DNA of 6,246 nucleotides from Nitrososphaerota archaeon (GCA_005877185.1 VBPQ01000090.1:1-6246); one strand, 5' to 3'; shown: positions 1-6,056, counted from the first letter of the stretch. Translations and numbers: made by a program. Notes: a model not told the origin generated them from the letters alone.

Positions 1-1
1 C

Positions 2-64
2 GAACCCGTAGACGGCGAGTCGCTCGAAGGGGAGGAGGCTCAACTGACTTCGTGGTTCGCCTGA
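2..64 (+). CDS. C-terminal end of an unidentified upstream gene (partial)
   Basis: Reading from base 2 gives about 20 codons without a stop, ending in TGA at 62-64. The peptide is acidic and ends LTSWFA. Of the 20 sense codons, 14 end in G or C, in line with the high third-position GC of the aminotransferase that follows. The other two plus-strand frames read as an arginine-rich string or stop at once, so this frame is the most gene-like. The piece is too short to assign a family, and it could be chance open frame at the window edge. Confidence 0.35.
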   Translation, partial: EPVDGESLEGEEAQLTSWFA

Positions 65-226
65 GCGCCCGATAATAACGATTGCACTCTCCACGGGGGA
101 GGCTATCTCCTCAGCGGGAGTCCCTTGGGTCGCCAGCCAAACAAGCCCTTCGGTCCAAACTGGTTTACGGTAGGTAGCATGCTCCGAAACGACTCGGCAG
201 ATTCATATGGCTCGTCCATCCGTGTC

Positions 227-232
227 GGAGGG
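227..232 (+). promoter_or_regulatory. Shine-Dalgarno site deciding the aminotransferase start
   Basis: GGAGGG lies 7 nt ahead of the ATG at 240, ideal spacing for a ribosome binding site. The in-frame ATG at 207 has no such site in front of it. This favours 240 as the true start, although a leaderless start at 207 cannot be excluded. Confidence 0.6.
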
Positions 233-239
233 CGCCACC

Positions 240-1595
240 ATGCAAGAACAGACTCATGAGCGAGCCCCATTGATAGTGGTCAAACCCCCTGGTCCAAGGT
301 CCAGAGAGCTCCTTGCGAAGCAATCGAAGCTGGAGACCAAGGCCGTCATCTACCCCAAGGCATTCCCGTTTGCCATCGATTCCGCAAGCGGGGCGACTGT
401 AAAGGACGTCGACGGAAACCTCTACATCGATTGGGTGAGCGGCGTCTCCGTCCTCAACCTCGGGCACAGGAACCCCTTCGTCGAGGAGGCCGTCAGAAGC
501 CAGCTGGGGAAGGTATGGCACGCCCTGGAGATTCCAACCGAAACACGCATCGCGTTCCTGGAGCGGATTCATTCGGTGCTCCCGCCCGGAATGAAGGGTA
601 AGGCGAAGGTCCTCCTGACTGTCACCGGCGGAGACTCGGTCGAGGCCGCTGTCAGCGTCGCCAGGAGGGTCACGGGGAAGAGGACGGTAGTCGCCTTCGA
701 GGGTGCATACCACGGCGTCCACCAGGGTGTCGTCAGCCTGACGGCGTCCAGCCACTACCTCGACTATGCGGGGGTGTCGAGGGAGAACGTGTTCAGGCTC
801 CCGTACCCCTATTCATACCGCTTCCCCCTCCCCGTCGAGAATAAGGACGACGAATCGAAGGTGGTCATCCGATATCTCGAGCATCTGCTGGAGGACGACC
901 ACTCCGGGTTGGACGACTTGGCGGGCATACTGGTCGAGCCGATCGAGGGCGAGGGGGGGTACATCGTCCCTCCCGAAGACTTCCTCCCGGGACTGCGAGA
1001 GGTCGCCGAGAGGTACCAGGTCCCGTTGATCGTCGACGAAGTGCAGACAGGGTTCGGAAGGACAGGAAAGTTCTGGGGATGTGAGCTGACGGCGACCACC
1101 CCCGACATCATCTGCGTATCGAAGTCGGTCGGGGCGGGGATTCCGCTCTCGCTGATAGCGTACAGGTCTGAATACGACGAAAAGCTGGAGGAGGGCTTCC
1201 ATCTCGGGACCTACAGGGGGAACCCGCTCGGGATGGCTGCGGGGACCGCCTCCATCGACTACATGAAGAGGACGAACCTGCTGGAGAGAGTGCGGACGCT
1301 GGGGGAGAAGACGAAAGTTGAATTCGAGAGGATCGCCGACGAGTCCAAGAACGTCGGGGAGGTCCGGGGCGTCGGCTTCATGATAGGCAACGAGGTCGTC
1401 GAATCAAAGGAGACTAGGAAACCATCGAAGGCCCTGGCGAACGGCTTCAGGAGGAGCATGTTCGAGCAGGGGCTTCTGATGCACACGTGCGGCCACTTCG
1501 GGAACGTCCTGCGCTTCATGGCCCCGCTGACCATCGAGGAGATCCTGCTCGACGAGGGACTCGGGATCTACGAAAGGGCGATCAAGTCCGCCTGA
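240..1595 (+). CDS. class-III PLP-dependent aminotransferase (4-aminobutyrate / diaminobutyrate aminotransferase-like; possible amino-acid racemase)
   Basis: This is a cytosolic fold-type I PLP enzyme of aminotransferase class III. With the start at 240 it has 451 residues, the usual length; an ATG at 207 would add 11. Numbered from 207, the visible landmarks are a PRSRELL start (30-36), a DVDGNLYIDWVSGV segment (67-80), a TGGDSVEAA cofactor phosphate-binding loop (140-148), AYHG (167-170), EPIEGEGG (244-251), VDEVQTGFGR with the pyridine-nitrogen aspartate D277, and SKSVGAGIPL with the PLP Schiff-base lysine K306. GTYRGNPLG (334-342) is also intact. The LNLGH and PYPYSYRFP segments resemble diaminobutyrate and 4-aminobutyrate aminotransferases. 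Archaeal members of this group include broad-substrate amino-acid racemases, so the substrate and even the reaction are not settled by motifs. Third-position GC is high (42 of 48 codons in residues 61-108) and AGG is the favoured arginine codon, which I take as the resident codon style. No partner gene is in the window. Confidence 0.93.
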   Translation: MQEQTHERAPLIVVKPPGPRSRELLAKQSKLETKAVIYPKAFPFAIDSASGATVKDVDGNLYIDWVSGVSVLNLGHRNPFVEEAVRSQLGKVWHALEIPTETRIAFLERIHSVLPPGMKGKAKVLLTVTGGDSVEAAVSVARRVTGKRTVVAFEGAYHGVHQGVVSLTASSHYLDYAGVSRENVFRLPYPYSYRFPLPVENKDDESKVVIRYLEHLLEDDHSGLDDLAGILVEPIEGEGGYIVPPEDFLPGLREVAERYQVPLIVDEVQTGFGRTGKFWGCELTATTPDIICVSKSVGAGIPLSLIAYRSEYDEKLEEGFHLGTYRGNPLGMAAGTASIDYMKRTNLLERVRTLGEKTKVEFERIADESKNVGEVRGVGFMIGNEVVESKETRKPSKALANGFRRSMFEQGLLMHTCGHFGNVLRFMAPLTIEEILLDEGLGIYERAIKSA

Positions 1596-1664
1596 GCCGT
1601 CCACCGATGCTGCGATTGAGGGCAAGTGTCAACCGTGCCGATTTAGAGGGCTCAAGAGCTTCTT

Positions 1665-3524
1665 TTGGTCAGCAAGGAATCCGAAATTCGCCACACACTT
1701 GAGCCCGCCACCTCGGCAGAGGAGGAACGACGAGCCGAAGATGCGGCTGGCAAAGCAGCAAAGCCGAACCTCCCGATCTTCTCAATCATTGATTCGGTAA
1801 GTTTTTCGGACCACTTCGTAATTATCGGCGACGTCGGGACGGGAAAGAGCACAGTCACCCCGATTCACGAGTTCGCGTTATGCAACAGGAACAGGCAGAT
1901 CGTCATTCGCGAGCCTTCAAGGGCCGCGTGCAACGCCCTGCTCTATTCACTCCGAGCGCTACACCCAGAACTGATTGATGAGCTAGCGGTCATCACAAGG
2001 GACACCAAGATTAACGTCGGTGGCAAGATTAAGATTGTCACGGACGGCGTCCTACTGAGAATGCTGGCCGAGAATTCGATCTTCGATTCCTCGATCTATT
2101 TCGACGAAAGTCACCAGATGTCTTCCCAGCTGGAGCTGTGTCTGTCCCTCGCCAAGAAGGAGGAAGCGAAGGCGAGAAACCTCTTCCGAATCATGAGCGC
2201 CACAATCGACCCAAAGGAGTTCCTCTCATTCATGGGAATCTCGAAGCTCTATCTCCTGAGCGGTCGCAGATATCCGGTCTCGCTCGAGGTGGAGCTCGTA
2301 AGAGACGTCGACGAGATGTTCGGCACCCTCTCGCTCTACCTCAACTCACGCCCCCGCAACGAATCGTGGCTCATCTTTCTCCCCACGAGGCGCTTGGTCG
2401 AGAGGTATGCGAGTAGTTACAGCGGCGCCTACATTCACGGCGGCCTAGACGGTTCAGAAGTCAACAAAATCCAGCAAAGAGCTGAACTCGACAAGAATCT
2501 GAGAATCTTTGCAACCAATGTCATCGCCTCGTCCGTGAACATCTACGTCGATAACGTATTGATATTCAACGAAGTGATCGACAGCAAGGACAAGCTGGGT
2601 CGAAGGACGCTCCAGTACAAGAGGATAGACAACAACTCTCTCCTGCAGATGATCGGCAGAATCGGTCGCTTCAAGCCCGGTCGGGCCGTCATCATCTCTG
2701 ACACTCCGATCCCAAAGAAAATCGAGCCCATACCGGTGCGCAAGGCTCTCGAAACCGAGACTCCGTTCGATTTGGTGCTTCTCATGTCAAAGTACGGCCT
2801 CAGGCTTTCAGAGTTAGAGTTCATGTCGAAGGTGGACCATCGCGAAGTCGCCTTTGCAGAGGACTGGCTCGGTGAGATCGGCGCGATTGACCCCCGCACA
2901 CATGAAATCACCCGAAAGGGACTCTTGATGAGCGAAATCCCCTACGAACCCGACTTCTCACACATGATCTCCAGCGCCCTGATTTCGGGTGATTATGACG
3001 CGGCCAGATTTCTCTTGGCGAGCGGCGCGTTCGGAGACTCGCTCAACCACGCTCACAAGTCGGAGATGGAGGGCGTGGCTCGCCAATTCTTGTACGCCTT
3101 CGATAAATCGAACGAGCTCAACATCAAAGCGCACCTTCTCAAGGGGTATGCCGATGACAAGGGGGGCTCATTCACGTCAGGACTCGTTGCAAACGGAATC
3201 TTCATCGCTTTTGTGGAAGAGGGATGGAAAAACTACGAAGCGGCTAGAGAGGCACTGAATGACCTGCTTCTTTCTTCAAATGAGAAACCGATACCGAGGG
3301 AGGTCCTGGTAGACCCTGACGTCTTCAAGCTCAAGCCTTATCTCGAAGATTGCCTCTCGTTTGAAAAGTTCGACCTGCACGAAAATAGCACGTACGACCT
3401 GACCGATTTGCATATCGAAGGTCCGTTCTTTGCGAGAACGCTGACGATAAACTACAGACGCATGCTGTACGACGTAGTCGCTCTGAATCCACCGAGAAAG
3501 CACCGTCATCGAAGCAAGCGATGA
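1665..3524 (+). CDS. DEAH/RHA-type superfamily 2 helicase (ATP-dependent, probably RNA), divergent
   Basis: This 619-residue protein carries the full set of SF2 motifs in order: Walker A GDVGTGKST (55-63), motif Ia REPSRAA (82-88), motif Ib TDGVLLRML (126-134), motif II DESH (147-150), motif III SAT (178-180), motif IV LIFLPTRR (236-243), motif V ATNVIASSVNI (283-293), and motif VI QMIGRIGR (328-335). After the two RecA domains, residues about 365-460 read as the winged-helix and HA2/ratchet region of DEAH helicases (LGEIGAIDPRTHEITRKGLL, then a PYEPDFSHMI match). The tail RKHRHRSKR is strongly basic. I see no clear C-terminal OB-fold. Oddities are DESH in place of DEAH, and the first arginine of the usual QRxGRxGR replaced by Met, with both catalytic-finger arginines kept. 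The start is TTG, the first start codon after the in-frame stop at 1644-1646, and no other start precedes Walker A; no good Shine-Dalgarno is present. A weak AT-rich GATTTAGA near 1640 sits at about leaderless-promoter distance. In the first 65 codons only 40 end in G or C, clearly lower than the aminotransferase. Family members remodel RNA or RNA-protein complexes; the actual substrate here is unknown. Confidence 0.88.
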   Translation: MVSKESEIRHTLEPATSAEEERRAEDAAGKAAKPNLPIFSIIDSVSFSDHFVIIGDVGTGKSTVTPIHEFALCNRNRQIVIREPSRAACNALLYSLRALHPELIDELAVITRDTKINVGGKIKIVTDGVLLRMLAENSIFDSSIYFDESHQMSSQLELCLSLAKKEEAKARNLFRIMSATIDPKEFLSFMGISKLYLLSGRRYPVSLEVELVRDVDEMFGTLSLYLNSRPRNESWLIFLPTRRLVERYASSYSGAYIHGGLDGSEVNKIQQRAELDKNLRIFATNVIASSVNIYVDNVLIFNEVIDSKDKLGRRTLQYKRIDNNSLLQMIGRIGRFKPGRAVIISDTPIPKKIEPIPVRKALETETPFDLVLLMSKYGLRLSELEFMSKVDHREVAFAEDWLGEIGAIDPRTHEITRKGLLMSEIPYEPDFSHMISSALISGDYDAARFLLASGAFGDSLNHAHKSEMEGVARQFLYAFDKSNELNIKAHLLKGYADDKGGSFTSGLVANGIFIAFVEEGWKNYEAAREALNDLLLSSNEKPIPREVLVDPDVFKLKPYLEDCLSFEKFDLHENSTYDLTDLHIEGPFFARTLTINYRRMLYDVVALNPPRKHRHRSKR

Positions 3525-3576
3525 GTCGTCTCTCCGGCTAGGGAACAGGTCTGGAGGGAGGAATCTGAACCCGCGA

Positions 3577-3583
3577 TTTTTTT
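3577..3583 (+). terminator. T7 run after the helicase gene
   Basis: Seven consecutive T residues lie 53 nt past the helicase stop codon. Archaeal RNA polymerase terminates at T-rich stretches without needing a hairpin, so this could end the helicase transcript. No stable stem precedes it. The run overlaps the start of the open frame of the trpB2 remnant, which argues that the remnant is not independently expressed from here. Confidence 0.4.
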
Positions 3584-3827
3584 GTGCCCACAACGTCTTC
3601 AAAAAAAGACTGAAGGAATAATCCTGGCTCCTGAGTCCGCGCACGCGATAAGGTTCGCGATCGACGAGGCGAGGAGGTGCAAGCAGAGCGGGGAGCCGAA
3701 GGTGATAGTGTTCAACAACTCCGGACACGGTCTTCTCGACCTTAGCGCTTACGAAGCATACCAGTCTGGGCGTATGGAAGATTGGGAACCCGACGAGATA
3801 GAAATTCCTATCCTCGTGCCCGAATAG
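3582..3827 (+). pseudogene. trpB2: C-terminal remnant of a TrpB2-type tryptophan synthase beta chain
   Basis: The 81-residue open frame contains the end of a TrpB2-like protein: TEGIILAPESAHAI (10-23), the conserved VIVFNNSGHGLLDLSAYEAY stretch (41-60) with the SGHG motif at 47-50, and a typical YxSGxxxDWEP tail. Full TrpB2 proteins are more than 400 residues and catalyse PLP-dependent joining of indole and serine; here the whole N-terminal part, including the PLP lysine and glycine-rich loop, is missing. The only in-frame start is a TTG without a spaced Shine-Dalgarno. Two usually conserved spots have changed (EGIIP to EGIIL, FNLSGHG to FNNSGHG), consistent with relaxed selection. An A7 run at 3601-3607 is a possible frameshift point: the other frame just upstream reads HNVFKK. 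Core codons (for example residues 24-40) have the high third-position GC of the aminotransferase rather than the helicase. I infer a resident gene truncated when the helicase segment arrived. A small expressed protein is possible but less likely. Confidence 0.78.
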
Positions 3828-3901
3828 CCAGAACCTTAGCCCCAGTAGGATCGGCGAAATCTGTGTGGTCAATGCCAATTAGGAGCGAGATATCAGTAAT
3901 G

Positions 3902-3908
3902 TTATATA
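3902..3908 (+). promoter_or_regulatory. TATA box of the VOC-ArsR-SRPBCC operon
   Basis: TTATATA is centred at 3905, exactly 27 nt ahead of the A of the ATG at 3932. Archaeal TATA boxes sit about 26-27 nt before the transcription start, so the mRNA would begin at or next to the start codon: a leaderless transcript. No Shine-Dalgarno lies at proper distance before 3932, which agrees. Purine-rich bases just upstream could serve as the TFB-recognition element. Confidence 0.72.
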
Positions 3909-3913
3909 CCCAA

Positions 3914-3926
3914 CCTGTTATACAGG
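3914..3926 (+). promoter_or_regulatory. candidate operator: inverted repeat CCTGT-TAT-ACAGG
   Basis: The two 5-base arms are perfect reverse complements around a 3-base centre, giving a 13-bp near-palindrome between the TATA box and the start codon. A repressor bound here would block RNA polymerase recruitment. The half-site region also repeats the TGTTATA at the TATA box (3900-3906 and 3916-3922). The obvious candidate ligand is the ArsR-family protein of the same operon, giving autoregulation; that link is inference. Confidence 0.5.
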
Positions 3927-3931
3927 CAACC

Positions 3932-4342
3932 ATGGACGCAAGAATAGCACAGTTCACACTTGTAGTCAAGAACCAGGCGGAAGCGCTTGAGTACTACACA
4001 AAGAAGGTCGGGTTCGAAAAGAAGACCGACTTCACTCCTCCTGGCAGCTACAGATGGGTCACCGTCGGCCCCAAGGGACAGGATCTGGAATTGGCCCTCT
4101 GGCAGGTCGGGTCACCGGACCCCAATAGTTGGTCGAAGAACTGGAAGCCTGGGAGCGGCCCTCCGATCGTGCTCCGTGTCGACGACTGCCGCAAGACCTT
4201 CGCCGAAATGAAATCAAGAGGGGTGCAGTTCAAGCAGGCTCAGCCTGAAGAATATGCCTGGGGAATCTCCGCGACCTTCTCCGACCCTGACGGGAACCTC
4301 TTCTCGATTAACCAGCTGCCGTCAAAAACCTCGTGGTCGTAG
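3932..4342 (+). CDS. VOC-superfamily protein (glyoxalase / bleomycin-resistance fold)
   Basis: This 136-residue protein has the paired beta-alpha-beta-beta-beta modules of the vicinal oxygen chelate fold. The first runs from ARIAQFTLVVKNQAEALEYY to LELALW (3-57), the second from PIVLRVDDCRKTFAEMKSRG to the FSDPDGNLFSI signature (78-126). Family members bind a metal or a small hydrophobic ligand and include glyoxalases, dioxygenases and antibiotic-binding proteins. Possible metal ligands are Q6 and E53, but the position that normally holds the last glutamate (DPDGNxxE) is S125, so the metal site looks incomplete and a binding or non-metal role is possible. The frame is open upstream to 3782, with an ATG at 3899 preceded by AGGAG 13 nt away, but the domain starts right at 3932 and the TATA spacing points there. 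It is the first gene of a three-gene operon and its 3' end overlaps the regulator gene by 10 nt. The natural substrate cannot be told from the sequence. Confidence 0.88.
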   Translation: MDARIAQFTLVVKNQAEALEYYTKKVGFEKKTDFTPPGSYRWVTVGPKGQDLELALWQVGSPDPNSWSKNWKPGSGPPIVLRVDDCRKTFAEMKSRGVQFKQAQPEEYAWGISATFSDPDGNLFSINQLPSKTSWS

Positions 4343-4692
4343 GCGCAGTGCCGCAGAGGAGCGAAGCCCGGAGTAACGCAGTCTTCGCGGCCGTGTCAAA
4401 CCCAATCCGCCGCAGGATACTCGAACTCTTGAAGGATGGTGAACGTCAGGCAGGAGAATTGGTGGCTGCTTTCCCCGCCCTGCCTCAGCCGGCCGTCTCC
4501 AGGCATCTCAGGATACTTCGTCAGGCAGGCCTTGTCGTTGTGTCTCCCCAGGCCCAACGGCGAGTCTATGCGCTACAGCCAGGCAAACTTCGTGAAGTAG
4601 ACACTTGGGTCTCTTCGTATCGCGGGTTCTGGTCAGGGCGACTGGAATCGCTGAAGAAGCACCTTGATGAAAGAGAAGGGAAGGCGCGATGA
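4333..4692 (+). CDS. ArsR-family winged-helix transcriptional regulator
   Basis: The 119-residue protein is a one-domain winged helix. It begins with the AVSNPIRRRILELLKDGERQAGELV helices (20-44), has the recognition helix QPAVSRHLRILRQAGLV (52-68), then the wing VVSPQAQRRVYAL (69-81), and closes with the TWVSSYRGFWSGRLESLKKHLDE helix (91-113). That closing helix is typical of the ArsR subgroup encoded beside SRPBCC (AHSA1) proteins. The cysteine metal box of metal-sensing ArsR/SmtB proteins (ELCVCDL) is absent, and there is no cysteine in the protein, so it probably does not sense thiophilic metals through that site. The GTG start at 4333 lies inside the end of the VOC gene; a second GTG at 4348 is an alternative. 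No Shine-Dalgarno is visible, so translation is probably coupled to the VOC gene. Its stop overlaps the next start as ATGA. It likely controls its own operon through the inverted repeat ahead of the VOC gene. Confidence 0.9.
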   Translation: MVVGAVPQRSEARSNAVFAAVSNPIRRRILELLKDGERQAGELVAAFPALPQPAVSRHLRILRQAGLVVVSPQAQRRVYALQPGKLREVDTWVSSYRGFWSGRLESLKKHLDEREGKAR

Positions 4693-5246
4693 TGAAGAGA
4701 GAGGAATTCGGTCCGACAGGATCGGTGGTCATGGAAGGGGAGAAGGCCACTCTGATTTTCCGGAGGCGGCTTGCTCACCCTCCGGAAGCCGTGTGGAAGG
4801 CCCTTACGGACCCATCGGAGCTATCGAGCTGGTACATGACTGAGGCCATGATCGATGGGCGAGAAGGTGGCACCATCGACTTCACTGCGGGACCCTCTCG
4901 ATTGCACGTGACCGGTCGGATACTGGCCTGGAAGCCTCCCAAGGTGTTTGAGCACGAATGGAAGGCGGCTCCTCGCGCCGAACTCCAGTCGGGAGAAGAT
5001 GCTATCATCCGGTGGGAGCTTCGACGCGATGGCGAAGGAACGATTCTTCATCTCGAGCATCGCAAGCTCAACCGCGAGACCGCTCTCGGCTTCGCTCCGG
5101 GCACGCATGCGTTCATGGACCGGTTGCAAGCCCAGCTGAACAGACAACCTCTGCCTAACTGGCAGGAGCGATATCAACAGGTGGCTTCCCGCTATCCTCC
5201 GTCATGGGTCTCGAAGCAGTCCGAGGGGCGGTTCACGCAGAGTTGA
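4689..5246 (+). CDS. SRPBCC-family protein (AHSA1 / START-like ligand-binding fold)
   Basis: The 185-residue protein shows the AHSA1-like SRPBCC pattern. It has FRRRLAHPPEAVWKALTDPSELSSWY (24-49), the GREGGTIDF turn (57-65), GRILAWKPPKVFEHEW (76-91), and GEGTILHLEH (115-124) ahead of the long C-terminal helix. Such proteins form a deep hydrophobic cavity that binds lipids, polyketides or other small hydrophobic molecules; the name AHSA1 comes from the eukaryotic Hsp90 activator, but prokaryotic single-domain relatives are mostly uncharacterised. The C-terminal tail (about 155-185) is longer than usual and reads as an NWQERYQQVASRYPPSW extension of unknown role. The start overlaps the ArsR stop (ATGA at 4689-4692), and a second ATG at 4692 sits 7 nt after a GA-rich GGGAAGG and may be the one used. 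ArsR plus SRPBCC is a recurrent pair, the regulator and the binding protein being co-expressed. The gene ends 18 nt before the convergent hydrolase gene. Confidence 0.88.
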   Translation: MMKREEFGPTGSVVMEGEKATLIFRRRLAHPPEAVWKALTDPSELSSWYMTEAMIDGREGGTIDFTAGPSRLHVTGRILAWKPPKVFEHEWKAAPRAELQSGEDAIIRWELRRDGEGTILHLEHRKLNRETALGFAPGTHAFMDRLQAQLNRQPLPNWQERYQQVASRYPPSWVSKQSEGRFTQS

Positions 5247-5264
5247 GAACCGTAAATTGCCTCT

Positions 5265-6056
5265 TCATGCGAAGAACTCTGCTAATACCGGCGCAAGGAC
5301 TTTAGGGCTTACACCGTGTGTCTGGCCGGCGAGCGTACGGAGCTGCGCATTCGGGATGGCTTCGCTGATTGCTTGAGCCGCGTCGCGCATAGACGGAGCT
5401 CCCGCACCGCCGTGCATGACGAGTGTGGGAGTAGTAATGCCCGCTAAAAGAGCAGTGGGCAAAGAATGGCCTTCGCCGAGAACTTCGCTGTCATACGCCA
5501 AGGTTGGGGCCATGGCTTCTAATCCTCGCCACATTAGCATGCGTCTCATAGCCTGAATCTGCCTATCAGACACGCCTACATGTCGGACGAATAGAGCCAC
5601 GGCATCACCATTGCGTCCAGATTTGAGCAATTTCTTGAGCTGTCTGTTATACTCTTTGGCAGCTCTGCGTGCATCGCCATCCAAGGCATAAGGTGCTTCG
5701 TATATGGCTAGTTTCCTAACCTGTTTGCGCAGTTTGATTGCAGCTTCAAGTGCGATAGCCGCACCGGAAGAATGACCATAAAGATACACCTGCCCCCCAA
5801 CATCATCGATTAACGCCGCTACATCTTCAACTTCGCGTTGAGGTGCATATGGTGCAGTGTCTGTGCTATCACCACGTCCGCGCCGGTCGTAGCCTATGAC
5901 AGTGAAACGAGACGCAAGCAGTTTAGCTAACTTGGCCCCAGACTTCCTTGAATTGAGAGCTCCGAGCGCAAGTATTACAACCGGCCCATGGCCCACTTTG
6001 TCGTACGCAATCTTAGTACCATCTTTGGACGTTACTGTGGGTATCCTAGTTCTCAT
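5265..6056 (-). CDS. alpha/beta-fold hydrolase
   Basis: The 263-residue protein has the alpha/beta-hydrolase layout. There is a short N-terminal strand with DGTKIAYDKVGHGP (12-25), the YDRRGRGDS loop (56-64), the nucleophile elbow GHSSGA (94-99) with Ser96, and AGQTHGVSP (243-251) with His247 as the base. The third member of the triad is unclear: the strand-7 site reads LVMHGGAGAP, with His where an Asp is often found, so E120 (YEAP after strand 6) or D225 may serve. The fold acts on small esters, lactones, epoxides or amides in the cytoplasm; no signal peptide is seen. It has its own Shine-Dalgarno and TATA-like box. Third-position GC is low for the window (23 of the first 50 codons), so it looks like a later arrival or a different codon class. 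It faces the SRPBCC gene tail to tail, with no T-run terminator between them. Confidence 0.9.
   Translation of the reverse strand: MRTRIPTVTSKDGTKIAYDKVGHGPVVILALGALNSRKSGAKLAKLLASRFTVIGYDRRGRGDSTDTAPYAPQREVEDVAALIDDVGGQVYLYGHSSGAAIALEAAIKLRKQVRKLAIYEAPYALDGDARRAAKEYNRQLKKLLKSGRNGDAVALFVRHVGVSDRQIQAMRRMLMWRGLEAMAPTLAYDSEVLGEGHSLPTALLAGITTPTLVMHGGAGAPSMRDAAQAISEAIPNAQLRTLAGQTHGVSPKVLAPVLAEFFA

Noticed and set aside
165..755. Minus-strand open frame of about 196 codons opposite the aminotransferase
   Set aside because: It lies antisense to a gene with intact PLP motifs, shows no recognisable domain, and long antisense frames are expected in GC-rich DNA.
1596..3600. Insertion-sequence ends or attachment-site repeats around the helicase
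   Set aside because: Only a 6-base match (GCGATT) was seen between the flanks, no inverted ends, and no transposase or integrase gene.
3276..3878. Minus-strand open frame of about 200 codons spanning the helicase end and the trpB2 remnant
   Set aside because: Both ends lie antisense to sequence with recognisable homology on the plus strand, and its translation shows no family features.
3782..3931. N-terminal extension of the VOC protein up to the first in-frame ATG at 3782
   Set aside because: The extension overlaps the trpB2 remnant in another frame, crosses the TATA box, and the VOC domain begins exactly at the ATG at 3932.
4333..4692. Metal-sensing role for the ArsR-family protein
   Set aside because: The protein has no cysteine and lacks the ELCVCDL-type metal box; its C-terminal helix fits the SRPBCC-linked subgroup instead.
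5247..5264. Terminator between the convergent SRPBCC and hydrolase genes
   Set aside because: The 18-nt gap has no T-run or stem on either strand, so any terminator must lie within a neighbouring gene.
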